Assembly (NCBI GenBank): GCA_012719125.1
Contig: JAAYAY010000306.1
Coordinates: forward strand, 51,439 to 115,438
Source of the DNA: Planctomycetaceae bacterium
GTDB lineage: Bacteria; Planctomycetota; Planctomycetia; Pirellulales; Thermoguttaceae
DNA: 64,000 nucleotides
Reading direction: 5' to 3'
The position numbers and the translations under genes are program-made. Position 1 is the first letter of the stretch, and each line of letters begins with the position of its first letter. The notes beneath the pieces are model-generated. The model was not told the DNA's origin and made no database searches. It worked only from the letters and a program-made list of their open reading frames with translations. This document shows, one piece after another, positions 1 to 8,824 of the stretch.

Positions 1-47
1 CGGGTTTCCAGGTAGTATTGGTTCAGAACCTCAGGGGCCGAAAGCAT
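1..47 (-). CDS. N-terminal fragment of a small hypothetical protein, cut by the window edge
   Basis: Only 15 full codons are inside the window, reading MLSAPEVLNQYYLET on the minus strand from the ATG at 47. A GAGGAA Shine-Dalgarno-like sequence sits 7 nt upstream of that ATG. The opening resembles the first residues of a common planctomycete hypothetical protein family (acidic, aromatic-rich N-terminus of the type APEVLxxxxLE), but this is recall and 15 residues cannot prove it. The rest of the gene lies to the left of the window. Confidence 0.4.
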   Translation of the reverse strand, partial: MLSAPEVLNQYYLET

Positions 48-206
48 AAGGAAGTTCCTCTCTATGTGAGCGTAGGCAGAAAAGAGTCGCTATACTCCTG
101 TAGCCGCACAATATCGTGCCTCTCCTCTGTTTCAGCTTGAAGTACAGTCTCTGTCCATTATCGTGTCTTCCGGCTTGACGGGGAAGCGTCATCTGGCTCT
201 CGGGCC

Positions 207-2099
207 TCAATTCGCAGCCGGTGTGATCGTGAGAGTCACTTGGGCCGCGGTGACAGGGCGCGCCAGTTTGACGGCCAAGCGGACGGGGACTCGACCGCGG
301 GAAAGGTCTTCGTGGATTTCGGTGTCTTCGAGGGAGAAATCGGCGCCGTGGGTGTCGATCGTCACGTTGACGGCCGAGTCGTCGTCGCCCACGTGAAGGC
401 GGTTGCCCTCCAGCTTCCACTTGGCGAAGGTGATCAGGGCCGTCTCAAACGGAGTCGGTTCGGCGAGTTCCACGCCGTCGGTGACGGTGAGGCTGCCCCG
501 GTCAGTGCGGGAGAAGACGAAGGTTCGCTCCAGCCGGGTCAGGCCTTTGACGGGATAGGCGGCACGCAGGTCGAGGACCAGGGTGTCGGCCTGATCGGTG
601 AACTGGGTCTTGAGCACTTTGGCAGCGGCATCGCGTCCGGTTTTCTGGAGGGCTTCACCGAAGCGTGGGACGGGATGGCCGAAGCTGTTGAGCACGCCGC
701 TCAAGTAGCGATCCTTGCTGAAGGTACGGGCGGTGTAGACTTCGCCGCCGGGATCGAGGAGCGGGGTTTTGCCGGCGAGGGCGACGACGTAGGAGCCGAC
801 GTCGTTGTGGTTGTGGTGTTCGGCGTTATGCCCGCCCTTGAGGGCGGCTCCGAGCCCGGATTGGGAGTCGGTAGGCCGGCAGATGAGGATGCCGGCCTCG
901 GAGAACCAGTTGCGCGGTTCCCGGCCGACGGCTTCGTCGGCGGGGGGGACGGCGGTGGCCGAGTTGTCGAAGGCGTGCAGTCCAAAACTGTACAAGCTGC
1001 CGGACGGGCCGCCTGCCAATCCGAGTCCTGCCGCTTCGACGTCGCGCATGCCGAGGCGGAAGCGGCGGCTCAGGAAGGCCATCAACTGGGTGTCGGGGCG
1101 GCTACCGATGGCGCAGTCGGCAAACGACGGATAGACGCCCGGGACGATCTCCATTCGCGGTCCGAACAGGGCCACTTCTCTGATCAGCGGATCGGTGAAC
1201 AGATCGAGCCGGCCGCCGGTGGCCTGGATGAGCGTCTCGGCCAGGAGGGTGAAGTTGCCGAAGCCGTAGTTCCAGTAGCCCATGCCTTCGGAGCAGTAGC
1301 CGTCGGCGGTGAAGCCCTTCTTGAAGTATTGGATGTAGTGTTCCGCGGCGGCGACGAAGAAGGCACGGCGCTGGACCGAAGGTTCCACGGCCAGGGCGGT
1401 TCCGGTGACGCCGGCGAGGCAGACGGCGTTCCAGTTGTTGGTTCCGGTCGCCCACCACATGGTGGGTTTGCCGGTTTTCACGTAGCTCTCCATCGAGGCG
1501 ATGGTGCGGCGCTCCAGTTCGCTTTGGATCAACCGGCGGATGTCCGGATTGAGTCTTGTGCCCAGCCAGTAGTGGGCCGTGGCCAGGTTCCAGGAGACGT
1601 CGGCGACGGCCAGATCGACTTCGAGCGTTTGGCCGCGGAAGTTGGCCAGGCTGCGGTCGTGGGCGGGCATGACCCAGGTCTTTTCGGAGCAGATCTCGCG
1701 GATGGACTCCTCGATGTCGGGCAGGAAGCGGCCTTTGTTCTCGAGGCACTCGGCCAAGACAAAAGCGGGAAGGCGGCTGTGGCGCTGGCCGAGGACGCGT
1801 TGGCAGCGGCTGCGATTGCCGGTGCGGGAGAAGTCGAGAAACAGGTCGTCGGTGAGTTCGGGAGCAGGTTCGTTTTGCAGTCGTTCGGCGGTTTTGATTA
1901 TGCCGGAGAAGCCCGGAGCGTCGGCGACGCGCTGCCAGGCGGTGCGATCGTCGATGGTGGGCCCGACGCCCTGCGGGGACTCGGGCAGCCACTTGGCGAT
2001 TTCAGCGATGCGGTTTGCGTCGAGTGTTTCGGCCGGGCGGGCAGCGGGGAGACATAGAGTCAGGAGAATTACGGAGGTGAGGAATGCGCGTCGGGGCAT
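207..2099 (-). CDS. Secreted heparinase II/III-like polysaccharide lyase
   Basis: A 630-residue protein. I start it at the ATG at 2099 because that gives a clean signal peptide (MPRRAFLTSVILLTLCLP); the longer reading adds 34 unlikely residues. After the signal comes an alpha/alpha-toroid-like helical region (about residues 50-380). It is followed by a heparinase II/III-type beta-sandwich domain containing HNHNDVGSY and LLDPGGEVY, a motif that in this family lies near the metal and substrate site. Family members cleave uronic-acid polysaccharides such as heparin, heparan or alginate by beta-elimination in the periplasm or outside the cell. It is the last gene of the minus-strand glycan cluster, about 200 bp from the preceding oxidoreductase. 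The exact substrate cannot be read from sequence. Confidence 0.85.
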   Translation of the reverse strand: MPRRAFLTSVILLTLCLPAARPAETLDANRIAEIAKWLPESPQGVGPTIDDRTAWQRVADAPGFSGIIKTAERLQNEPAPELTDDLFLDFSRTGNRSRCQRVLGQRHSRLPAFVLAECLENKGRFLPDIEESIREICSEKTWVMPAHDRSLANFRGQTLEVDLAVADVSWNLATAHYWLGTRLNPDIRRLIQSELERRTIASMESYVKTGKPTMWWATGTNNWNAVCLAGVTGTALAVEPSVQRRAFFVAAAEHYIQYFKKGFTADGYCSEGMGYWNYGFGNFTLLAETLIQATGGRLDLFTDPLIREVALFGPRMEIVPGVYPSFADCAIGSRPDTQLMAFLSRRFRLGMRDVEAAGLGLAGGPSGSLYSFGLHAFDNSATAVPPADEAVGREPRNWFSEAGILICRPTDSQSGLGAALKGGHNAEHHNHNDVGSYVVALAGKTPLLDPGGEVYTARTFSKDRYLSGVLNSFGHPVPRFGEALQKTGRDAAAKVLKTQFTDQADTLVLDLRAAYPVKGLTRLERTFVFSRTDRGSLTVTDGVELAEPTPFETALITFAKWKLEGNRLHVGDDDSAVNVTIDTHGADFSLEDTEIHEDLSRGRVPVRLAVKLARPVTAAQVTLTITPAAN

Positions 2100-2301
2100 G
2101 GCGGGTCTCCGGGTGAGTGGGTAGGTGGGGGATGAACAGACAGACCACGGCGGGTTGTGGTGGGAACCTGTATTAGAGTCGATGAGGATGCCGGATGCCA
2201 TGATTGGGCAGCAAACAGATCGACTTCTTCATCAGGAACTATCAAGAACAAAGACACCCGACCCCTTTGATCCGCACCTTTGATCCGCAAGGCCATTTGG
2301 A

Positions 2302-3600
2302 TTACGCGTCCAGCGTATACCCCTTGGGATACGTCGGCTTGATGAGCGAATCGAGGCCGTCGACGTTCTTCACCTTCATGGCGGCGGCGTCCCACTCTAT
2401 TCTTTCGCCGGACCAGACGGCCAGGTTGCCCACGAGCATGGACTCGGTCAGGGGGCCGGCGTAGTCGGGGAAGTTCGACATGGCCTGCTCACCGGTCTTG
2501 ATGGCGCGGATCCACTCTTCGAAATGGCCGGGGGAGCGGGGGAAGTCGACCGCGACGGGTTCGGCGCCGTCGAGGAGGCGGTCGTCGAGGAGGATTCCCT
2601 TGTCGCCGATTGCCAGGGAGCCGCCCTTGGGCGAGGGTTCGCGGCCGCCCAGCAGCTCCTTGGGCGGGAGCTTGCCGCCGTCGTACCAGACGAGCTTGAC
2701 GGCCGGACGCTTGTCGGTGGCGGCGAATTCGTAGGTGATGATCGACCACTCGGGGAAGCTGTCTTTGTTGTGTCCGGAGGTTTCGGCCACGGCCGAGACG
2801 GGGTTTCGCAGATCGAGGCCCATGAAGGGCATGCTGACCACGTGGCAGGCGATGTCGCCGAGGGCGCCGGTGCCGAAATCCCACCAGCCGCGCCACTTGA
2901 AGGGATGGTATCCTTCCCCGTAAGGCCGCTTGGGGGCGACGCCCAGCCAGAGGTCCCAGGGGAGGTGGACCGGCGGGTCGCTCGGCGCGGGGCGCTCGAT
3001 TCCCTGGGGCCACCAGCCCTTGGCGCGATCGGTCCAGATATGCAGTTCCTTGACGTTTCCGATGGCGCCGTTCTTAAGCCAATGGGCCGAACGGCGCAGC
3101 GAGTCGCCGGCCGTGCCCTGGTTGCCCATCTGCGTGGCGAGCTTGTTCTCCCGTGCCACCTGGCCCATCAAGCGTGCCTCGTAGATCGTTCGCGTGAGCG
3201 GCTTCTGGCAGAAGCAGTGAAGGCCCATGCGCATGGCCATGAGCGAGCACGGTGCGTGCATGTGGTCCGGGGTACTGACGGTGACGGCGTCGAGCGACCC
3301 CGCCATCTCGTCCAGCATCTTGCGGAAGTCGGTGTAACCCTTGGCTCCGGGAAAACGCCTGAGGGCGCCGGCCAGCCGCTTCTCGTCGACTTCGCAGACG
3401 GCCACCATGTCGCCGTGTTGGGCGGCATCGTCCGAGTCGCTGTGCCCCTTCCCCTCGACCCCGATGGCGGCCATGGCAATCCGCTCGTTGGGCGACTTCT
3501 CTTCCGCCGCCCGGGACGACACGCCCCCCGCCACCCAGAAACCGGCGGCCGTAACGCTAGCTGTCTTGAGAAAACGCCGACGATTGGTGGGGTGCGACAT
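2302..3600 (-). CDS. Tat-exported Gfo/Idh/MocA family oxidoreductase
   Basis: 432 residues with a twin-arginine leader (NRRRFLKTAS) at residues 6-15, so export in folded form with bound NAD(P) is expected. The Rossmann fingerprint is IGVEGKGH, a variant of the usual GxGxxG. The family EKP motif appears as CQKPL, which keeps Lys and Pro but replaces Glu with Gln. The C-terminal half has the typical alpha/beta sheet domain (WWDFGTGALGDIACH). Family members oxidise or reduce sugars and inositols. It lies between the heparinase-like and DUF1080 genes and probably acts on sugars released by the cluster. Substrate unknown. Confidence 0.88.
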   Translation of the reverse strand: MSHPTNRRRFLKTASVTAAGFWVAGGVSSRAAEEKSPNERIAMAAIGVEGKGHSDSDDAAQHGDMVAVCEVDEKRLAGALRRFPGAKGYTDFRKMLDEMAGSLDAVTVSTPDHMHAPCSLMAMRMGLHCFCQKPLTRTIYEARLMGQVARENKLATQMGNQGTAGDSLRRSAHWLKNGAIGNVKELHIWTDRAKGWWPQGIERPAPSDPPVHLPWDLWLGVAPKRPYGEGYHPFKWRGWWDFGTGALGDIACHVVSMPFMGLDLRNPVSAVAETSGHNKDSFPEWSIITYEFAATDKRPAVKLVWYDGGKLPPKELLGGREPSPKGGSLAIGDKGILLDDRLLDGAEPVAVDFPRSPGHFEEWIRAIKTGEQAMSNFPDYAGPLTESMLVGNLAVWSGERIEWDAAAMKVKNVDGLDSLIKPTYPKGYTLDA

Positions 3601-3782
3601 GGCGGGGCTCCTTGAGAGAGAGCGAAGTTGGAGGGGGGAGGCGGGAATGAAGGAAGGACGAAAATCAAATGACGAACGAATGTCGAAGCACGAATGACGA
3701 ATGGGGGTGTCACCGCGTCGGGATGTGCTTGCGACACCCGGGTTTCGTCATGCGTGATTCGTTGTTTCGATCTTCAGCGATG
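3601..3782. repeat. Intergenic ATTCG-rich low-complexity stretch with hairpin
   Basis: Between the DUF1080 and Gfo/Idh/MocA genes. Bases 3658-3703 are a degenerate array of ACGAA-containing units (ACGAATG repeated with variants). A 7-bp inverted pair GGGTGTC / GACACCC flanks about 20 nt at roughly 3704-3740. No ORF is supported. On the minus strand the hairpin lies downstream of the DUF1080 stop and could help end transcription, but there is no T-run directly after it. A similar array occurs near 23670. Confidence 0.45.
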
Positions 3783-4484
3783 TTATTTCTTGTCGAGCGG
3801 CAACAGCTTGACGTTCTTGTACCACACGGGATGCCCGTGGTCCTGGAAACCGAGATAGCCCTTGCGGGCGAAATCCTTGACGGCTCGTTTCTCACCGTTC
3901 AGCTTGTACTTGTGATCGCCTTCGACGGCGCGCTCGCCCGGTTGGTCGAACTGGTCGGCGTCCATTTCGCAGACCAACTCGCCGTTGAGCGTGACGGCAA
4001 CCTTGGGACCCTCGCACTTGATCTCCACCGAGTTCCAGACGCCGGGGCCTTTGGTGGCGTTCTTCTTGAGCGGAACGAGATCGTAGATCGCGCCGAAGTC
4101 GTGGCAACTGGTACCGGTGCCGGTCGAGACCTGGATTTCGAACCCGGTGTGGACCGGATTCTTGGGATCTTCGACGCGGAAGAAGATTCCGGAGTTGCAC
4201 GGGTCGGGCATCTTGACGTCGCACTTGAGGATGAAGTCGCCAAACTGCTCCTTGCGAATGATGAGGTAGCCGCCCGACTTGTAGGGCTGCATGGAAGCGT
4301 CGACGATTTCGGAGGCGACCTCCTTGCCGTTGCTGCATTGCCAGCCGGTGTAGTCCTTGCCGTTGAACAGCAAGATCCAGCCGTCCTGTTTCTCTTGGTC
4401 TGTCAGTTGGTTATCGGCGGCCTGCAAGGCACATGGGGCAAAAGCGAAAGTGAGGGCGACAAAAACAGACAGGAATCTACTCAT
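3783..4484 (-). CDS. Secreted DUF1080 (3-keto-disaccharide hydrolase-type) protein
   Basis: 233 residues from the ATG at 4484, which gives the signal peptide MSRFLSVFVALTFAFAP; the open frame extends 29 codons further upstream without sense. The mature part starts with GWILLFNGKDYTGWQ, the usual opening of DUF1080, and has SGIFFRVEDP and YLGFQDHGHPVWYKNVKL, which match the LamG-like jelly-roll fold. Known members hydrolyse 3-keto-glucosides or bind carbohydrate. Its start lies 5 nt after the stop of the upstream discoidin/toroid gene, so the two are an operon. Together with the Gfo/Idh/MocA gene downstream this is compatible with a 3-keto-sugar route, which is inference. Confidence 0.88.
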   Translation of the reverse strand: MSRFLSVFVALTFAFAPCALQAADNQLTDQEKQDGWILLFNGKDYTGWQCSNGKEVASEIVDASMQPYKSGGYLIIRKEQFGDFILKCDVKMPDPCNSGIFFRVEDPKNPVHTGFEIQVSTGTGTSCHDFGAIYDLVPLKKNATKGPGVWNSVEIKCEGPKVAVTLNGELVCEMDADQFDQPGERAVEGDHKYKLNGEKRAVKDFARKGYLGFQDHGHPVWYKNVKLLPLDKK

Positions 4485-4489
4485 GATTC

Positions 4490-6958
4490 TCACTCGGGTG
4501 GGGTAGTGGGGTGGGCTGGTGAGGAAAGCATCCGAACTCGCAGTATACCCTCCGCGATCGTCTGTCCGCAATCAAAGGCCTGCGGTTTGTCAAGATGGCC
4601 GACGTGAAGCTCGTCTTCGATGTGCCCATAGCCCCCAGGCGCTCCATGAACCCGTGCCGGCCGTCCACGCTTGAGGTAGCACACGACCCCCTGGCCAGAC
4701 CACTCATACTCAAACCTTTCATCCACGGTCAGCGAACTACCGGTGAACTGGAGGAGGCGGTCCTCTCCGGCGTCGGGACCGCCAAGCGTCTGTTCTTGCG
4801 AGTCCCACTGCAGGCGGATCTCCTCGCGGCCCAAATCCCGGCCAATCCCCACGGTTCCGGTTTCCACGCGGGCAAGCGTTACGGGTTGCACCGCCACCAG
4901 CTTCTGCGACACGACGACTTCGTCTTCCGGCAAGGAATGGAAGGTCCACGAGTATCGGACTTTCCCCTGGCAGCGCAGGGCCCGGCCGCGGACGATGAAC
5001 GAATCGTCGTTCTGCGTGAAGTCGAGATCCTCAAGCTCCCATGGCGGCTCCTTGCTCGTGCCTTCTTCAAGGATCGTGCCGGTGAACCCGTGCGCGTTGG
5101 GCGTGACCAGCCAACTGCCCTCCCGCGGGATTGCCAGGCCCATGATCCGGTAGGGCTTGCTCCAGGCGAAGGAGACCAGCTTGTTCGGCGTGCGATGGAG
5201 CAGGAACTTGCCGTCGGGAAAGTAACTCACGCCCGAGATGCGCCGTTCGAATTCATCCGTCGAGACCGGTTTGACGTCGTTCTGAAGCACGTAGTGGAGC
5301 AGATAACTGCCGCCGAGAATGAAGCTCAAGTTGTTCACGCGGCTCCAGGGCCCCACTTCTTCTTCCGGATAGAGCCTGCCGTCGCTGAATCGCGACTGCA
5401 TTCTCTCCAGGATGCCCAATTCCACATCTTCGAGGTGCGCCGCCTCGCGATCGCCGAGCACCTGGGCGAAGAATGAGTGCATGAAGATATCGACGACCTG
5501 AAGGTGCAGGAACTTGTCGGAACCGTTGACGTAGGCCGGCAGACCTTCCCACGTCTGCATCCGCTTGTAGACGCCGTACACGTCGCCCAGGTGATGGAAC
5601 GCGGCCTGAGGCGGTTCGATCCCTGCATAGACGTGATAGCCGGCGCTTTGGCACATGTTGACCATCGTCGCCCACATGTAGACGGGATAGACGATGCGGT
5701 GGTTCTCGAGGGTGAAATCGGAGTGGATGTTCTCCGTCGTCACCCACTGGTTGACCGGTCGGCCGTCGACCATCGTGGCGTCGTTCCGGTCGGCGGCCAC
5801 GGTCAGGCAATTCATCAGCCAGCGGCGACAGGCGAGTCGCCAGGCTTCGGCGTGCGGATGGCCCGGGAACATCACCGAGGCGATCGCCGGCGCCCGCGTG
5901 TTCCAGGCGTTTTCCTCCGCCCTCGTGTTATCGATCTTGCCGGAGGGCGGTTCTGCGTCGGCGAACCGGTCGGCTTCGGCGGCAATGACTCGGGCGGCCA
6001 TCTCGCGAGTCGGCTCGTCGAGTTGATCCCAGACGAGCCAGGCCGTGTGTGCCAGGATCGCCGACCAATCGGCATCGTGCCAGCCGCCGCCCCAGGTATC
6101 CCCGTCGACGCAGGCGTGGGAACCGGAGAAATGGGTGTAGCAGCAGTAGCGAACCACGCCTTTCACACGCCGCAGGGCTTCCTGGCGAGAGACGCCCGTC
6201 ACCCGTTCGTCGTATTGGCCGAATGTCAGCAGGAACGCGTAGAGGTGCGACATGCCGATATTCGCCATGATCTCCTTCTCTCCATGGCCGCCCCAGCCCA
6301 GGTAGCCGCACTCGGCTTCCACCGGCCACTGGCGGTAGAGATCCTTCGCAAAGGCGGCGCCCCGAAGCATGATCGCGTGGGCCCGGCGGCAGAACTCGTC
6401 TTCTCGCCCCGTGATCGGCGGGGCCGCAAAGTATTGGCGCTGGCGGTACACGGTTTCGGGAACCACCTGCCTGTCGCCGTAATACAGCCGGATCTCCTTG
6501 ACGCGAGCGTAGGAGTCGCGGGCGCCTCCTTGTGGAATCCGCACTCGCAGCTTCTGTGTCCTGGTTTCGGGAAACGAGTGCACGATATTGAGCGACTGAT
6601 TCTTCGCACCATGAGCCAACTCGACCCAACGTCCGTCTGTTTCCACCTCGATCGCGTACTCAACGAGGGCAGAAGCGGCAATGTTTCCGGACCCGGTCAG
6701 CAACTGGACGCGGTCAAACACGATCGGCGAGTCGAACTCGAGAGCCAGCCAGTGCGGATCGCTGCCGTCGGCGAGCCCCCGCGTGCCTCGCGATACCCAT
6801 CGCGACGTGTCGGCGATCGAGCCGTCAATCACGTTTTGCGGTCCGTCGCGATCTGGATAGCGCATCGAGTCGGCGGTAACGCGGACCTCCAGGGCGTGCG
6901 ATGGAGTTGCGGTGAAGAGAAACGCGAGAAACAGTAGTACCGATATCCTGCTCTGCAT
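4490..6958 (-). CDS. Secreted discoidin-domain plus alpha/alpha-toroid protein, probable polysaccharide lyase or hydrolase
   Basis: 822 residues from the ATG at 6958, chosen for its signal peptide (SVLLFLAFLFTATPSHA). Residues about 25-160 look like an F5/8 type C (discoidin) carbohydrate-binding domain (VIDGSIADTSRWVSR, WLALEFDSPIVFDRVQL). The middle is helix-rich with many aromatic residues (TENIHSDFTLENHRIVYPVY), as in toroid lyases. The C-terminal third is beta-rich, as in the heparinase or alginate-lyase sandwich. I do not recognise an exact PL or GH family. It is 5 nt upstream of the DUF1080 gene and probably co-transcribed with it. A glycan-degrading role is inferred from architecture and neighbours. 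Confidence 0.75.
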   Translation of the reverse strand: MQSRISVLLFLAFLFTATPSHALEVRVTADSMRYPDRDGPQNVIDGSIADTSRWVSRGTRGLADGSDPHWLALEFDSPIVFDRVQLLTGSGNIAASALVEYAIEVETDGRWVELAHGAKNQSLNIVHSFPETRTQKLRVRIPQGGARDSYARVKEIRLYYGDRQVVPETVYRQRQYFAAPPITGREDEFCRRAHAIMLRGAAFAKDLYRQWPVEAECGYLGWGGHGEKEIMANIGMSHLYAFLLTFGQYDERVTGVSRQEALRRVKGVVRYCCYTHFSGSHACVDGDTWGGGWHDADWSAILAHTAWLVWDQLDEPTREMAARVIAAEADRFADAEPPSGKIDNTRAEENAWNTRAPAIASVMFPGHPHAEAWRLACRRWLMNCLTVAADRNDATMVDGRPVNQWVTTENIHSDFTLENHRIVYPVYMWATMVNMCQSAGYHVYAGIEPPQAAFHHLGDVYGVYKRMQTWEGLPAYVNGSDKFLHLQVVDIFMHSFFAQVLGDREAAHLEDVELGILERMQSRFSDGRLYPEEEVGPWSRVNNLSFILGGSYLLHYVLQNDVKPVSTDEFERRISGVSYFPDGKFLLHRTPNKLVSFAWSKPYRIMGLAIPREGSWLVTPNAHGFTGTILEEGTSKEPPWELEDLDFTQNDDSFIVRGRALRCQGKVRYSWTFHSLPEDEVVVSQKLVAVQPVTLARVETGTVGIGRDLGREEIRLQWDSQEQTLGGPDAGEDRLLQFTGSSLTVDERFEYEWSGQGVVCYLKRGRPARVHGAPGGYGHIEDELHVGHLDKPQAFDCGQTIAEGILRVRMLSSPAHPTTPPE

Positions 6959-7044
6959 TGCTGTGTGCTTCCTGGTGTGATCCCGAGGCAGCGATGTCCA
7001 TCTGAATGGCCTTGTGCGATTCCGGGAGGAATAGACAGGGCGTC

Positions 7045-7127
7045 TGGGTGGCTGGGGTCGAGCGACAACGAGCCCCCAGGTGATCAGCATACTTGGGGGC
7101 TCGCTGTCGCTCGACCCCAGCCACCCA
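7045..7127. repeat. Near-perfect 35-bp inverted repeat (large hairpin element)
   Basis: The left arm 7045-7079 begins TGGGTGGCTGGGGTCGAGCG and the right arm 7092-7127 is its reverse complement with one internal mismatch; about 12 nt separate them. It lies between the stop of the beta-helix gene (7176) and the start of the next minus-strand gene (6958). It looks like a dispersed REP-type palindrome. It may also fold in the mRNA and act as a transcript end or stabiliser. Confidence 0.85.
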
Positions 7128-7175
7128 AATCATCGGTTCTGACACAACGTCCTTCCGGAAATCAAGCAAGCCCGT

Positions 7176-8522
7176 TCAGTACGCTCCAATCGTGAGCCGT
7201 TGCCCTGCTGTTCTTGCTTCCTTTTCCGCCGGATGGGCATATTGCCATGCCAGAGGTCGGTCGAATGTGCCGTCCTCCGCACCCGGAAACGCCGGCAGCG
7301 AGGGATCCACGGCCGATGATCCGAGTATCACGGTTCCTGCAGTTTCCGGTCGCGGCCGGTAGTCGTGATTCTCGGGGCCAACGAACAGCGGCCAATCCGA
7401 CCGGCGGAACAGGCTGGTCTTTGTGTCGAACGCCTCATTGGACAAAGACGAGAAACCGCCGATGAACACGTTGTACTCGCCGCTTGCATTCTCGGCCCTT
7501 GCCCCGGCACGCACGTTCAAAATCGTCTGATTTGCCTGCCGCCTGCCGCCGTCGGTCACCAGATTGCCGACCAATCGTGCCTTGGCCTTCGGCGCCGAGA
7601 GCTCCACGATCGGTGAGATAAAAGGTGTGACGATCGTGTTGAAAGCGAGAATCACTGCTCCGTCGTGCTGGCGGCCGCCGTCCTGGCCGAAGTGGAGCAC
7701 GGTCTTATTGCCCTTGGATTGCGGATCTTTCACGACGATGCAGCCGAGGATAACGGCGTGGCTTTCGGGGCGCTCGGTATCGGCGGCATCGACCAGGTCG
7801 AATTCGCGGTTGGCCGAATCGTGGACGTAGCAGTATTCAACGCGGGTATGGTGAGCGCGGCTCTTCACGTTGTGGCCCGTGAGACTGTGATGGACCTCGC
7901 AGAAGCGCAGGGCGACGCTCGTCCCGCCGAGATACAAGTTATGATTATAGCCGGGATCCTCCAGGCTGCCGTTGTGGTGGAGCAGGCAATGTTCGATCCG
8001 CTGATCGACGGCCCGCTCCGGGCTGCCGTCGCCGCCCGACATGATACCCATGTCGTTGTCGTGGATGTTGCAGCCGCGCACGGTCACGTGGTTCGCTTGA
8101 TTGATGCGGACGCCCGCCCCGTTGTGCGAGCCGTTGCGGGCCTCGGTCAGTTCGAAACCTTCGAGCAGGCAACCGTCGGAGCCCGGGTTGAACTGAAAGA
8201 TCGCCCGGGGCGTGCTGCCCCGCCCGGAGTAGTCGAAGCCCTTGCCGGAAATCGTGACCCACCGCTGTCCTTCGGAAGGCACGGCCCGGAAGGTGAGTCG
8301 CGGCCGGTGAACGTAGACGGCGGTCTGCTCATAGGGCCGGCCGCCGGCGAGTGGATGGACGAGGACGACGTCGCCGGGTTGGGCGGCCGCGTTGGCATCC
8401 TCGATTCGTGCGAACGGCCTTCCCGGCCCGACTTCGAGCGTGGCGGCGGAGGCACTCGCAACGAGTCCGAAAGCGACGCATGCCAGAAACCACACGGCAA
8501 GTCTTGAGATCGTCACGGCCAT
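7176..8522 (-). CDS. Secreted right-handed parallel beta-helix protein
   Basis: 448 residues with a signal peptide (LAVWFLACVAFGLVASASA). The mature chain carries repeating PbH1-type coils (GVRINQANHVTVRGCNIHDN, NLYLGGTSVALRFCEVHHS), the pattern of pectate-lyase-like and chondroitinase-B-like helices. Family members bind or cut acidic polysaccharides at the helix groove. No catalytic triad can be assigned with certainty. It is the upstream neighbour of the discoidin/toroid gene, separated by a large hairpin element, and belongs by context to the glycan-degrading cluster. Confidence 0.82.
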   Translation of the reverse strand: MAVTISRLAVWFLACVAFGLVASASAATLEVGPGRPFARIEDANAAAQPGDVVLVHPLAGGRPYEQTAVYVHRPRLTFRAVPSEGQRWVTISGKGFDYSGRGSTPRAIFQFNPGSDGCLLEGFELTEARNGSHNGAGVRINQANHVTVRGCNIHDNDMGIMSGGDGSPERAVDQRIEHCLLHHNGSLEDPGYNHNLYLGGTSVALRFCEVHHSLTGHNVKSRAHHTRVEYCYVHDSANREFDLVDAADTERPESHAVILGCIVVKDPQSKGNKTVLHFGQDGGRQHDGAVILAFNTIVTPFISPIVELSAPKAKARLVGNLVTDGGRRQANQTILNVRAGARAENASGEYNVFIGGFSSLSNEAFDTKTSLFRRSDWPLFVGPENHDYRPRPETAGTVILGSSAVDPSLPAFPGAEDGTFDRPLAWQYAHPAEKEARTAGQRLTIGAY

Positions 8523-8824
8523 TCTCCCGGAAAAGACTGAAACCGCAGCGCCGTCACTATACCGGCGGGCTTGGGTGGACTCAAGAATTCAAGCGAGAAT
8601 AGGGCCTCCGCCGTTTCCTGGACCGCATGTTCTACTCCGGTTAGACTGGCACTCGTACCCCGACCATTGCAGCCCAATCGATTGGCGTGCCCATCACGCT
8701 CGTGCTCGACAACGCACGCTATCAGTATTGTCACCGGGTGACGTATAGCTGCAAGAACGGTAGTTGGCCTTTGATCTTCCCGGTTGTGAGACTTCGTCAT
8801 CCGCCCGAGACGCAACCATCAAAC
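8523..8824. other. 302-bp intergenic region with a transposase relic
   Basis: Between the beta-helix and SGNH genes, both on the minus strand. Apart from the IS630-like remnant listed separately I see no ORF, hairpin with T-run or clear promoter. Confidence 0.5.
8672..8731 (+). pseudogene. Remnant of an IS630-type transposase
   Basis: The plus strand reads GVPITLVLDNARYQYC in one frame. PITLVLDNARYQ is very close to the conserved DDE-region segment around the second Asp of IS630-family transposases. A stop codon closes the frame upstream (TAG near 8642), and the expected downstream motif with the catalytic Glu is absent. It is a short decayed relic and no terminal repeats are visible. Confidence 0.5.

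Noticed and set aside
240..2057. 605-codon open frame on the plus strand opposite the heparinase-like gene
   Set aside because: It is the high-GC antisense shadow: no family features, Gly/Val/Asp-rich, and the opposite strand has a signal peptide and heparinase motifs.
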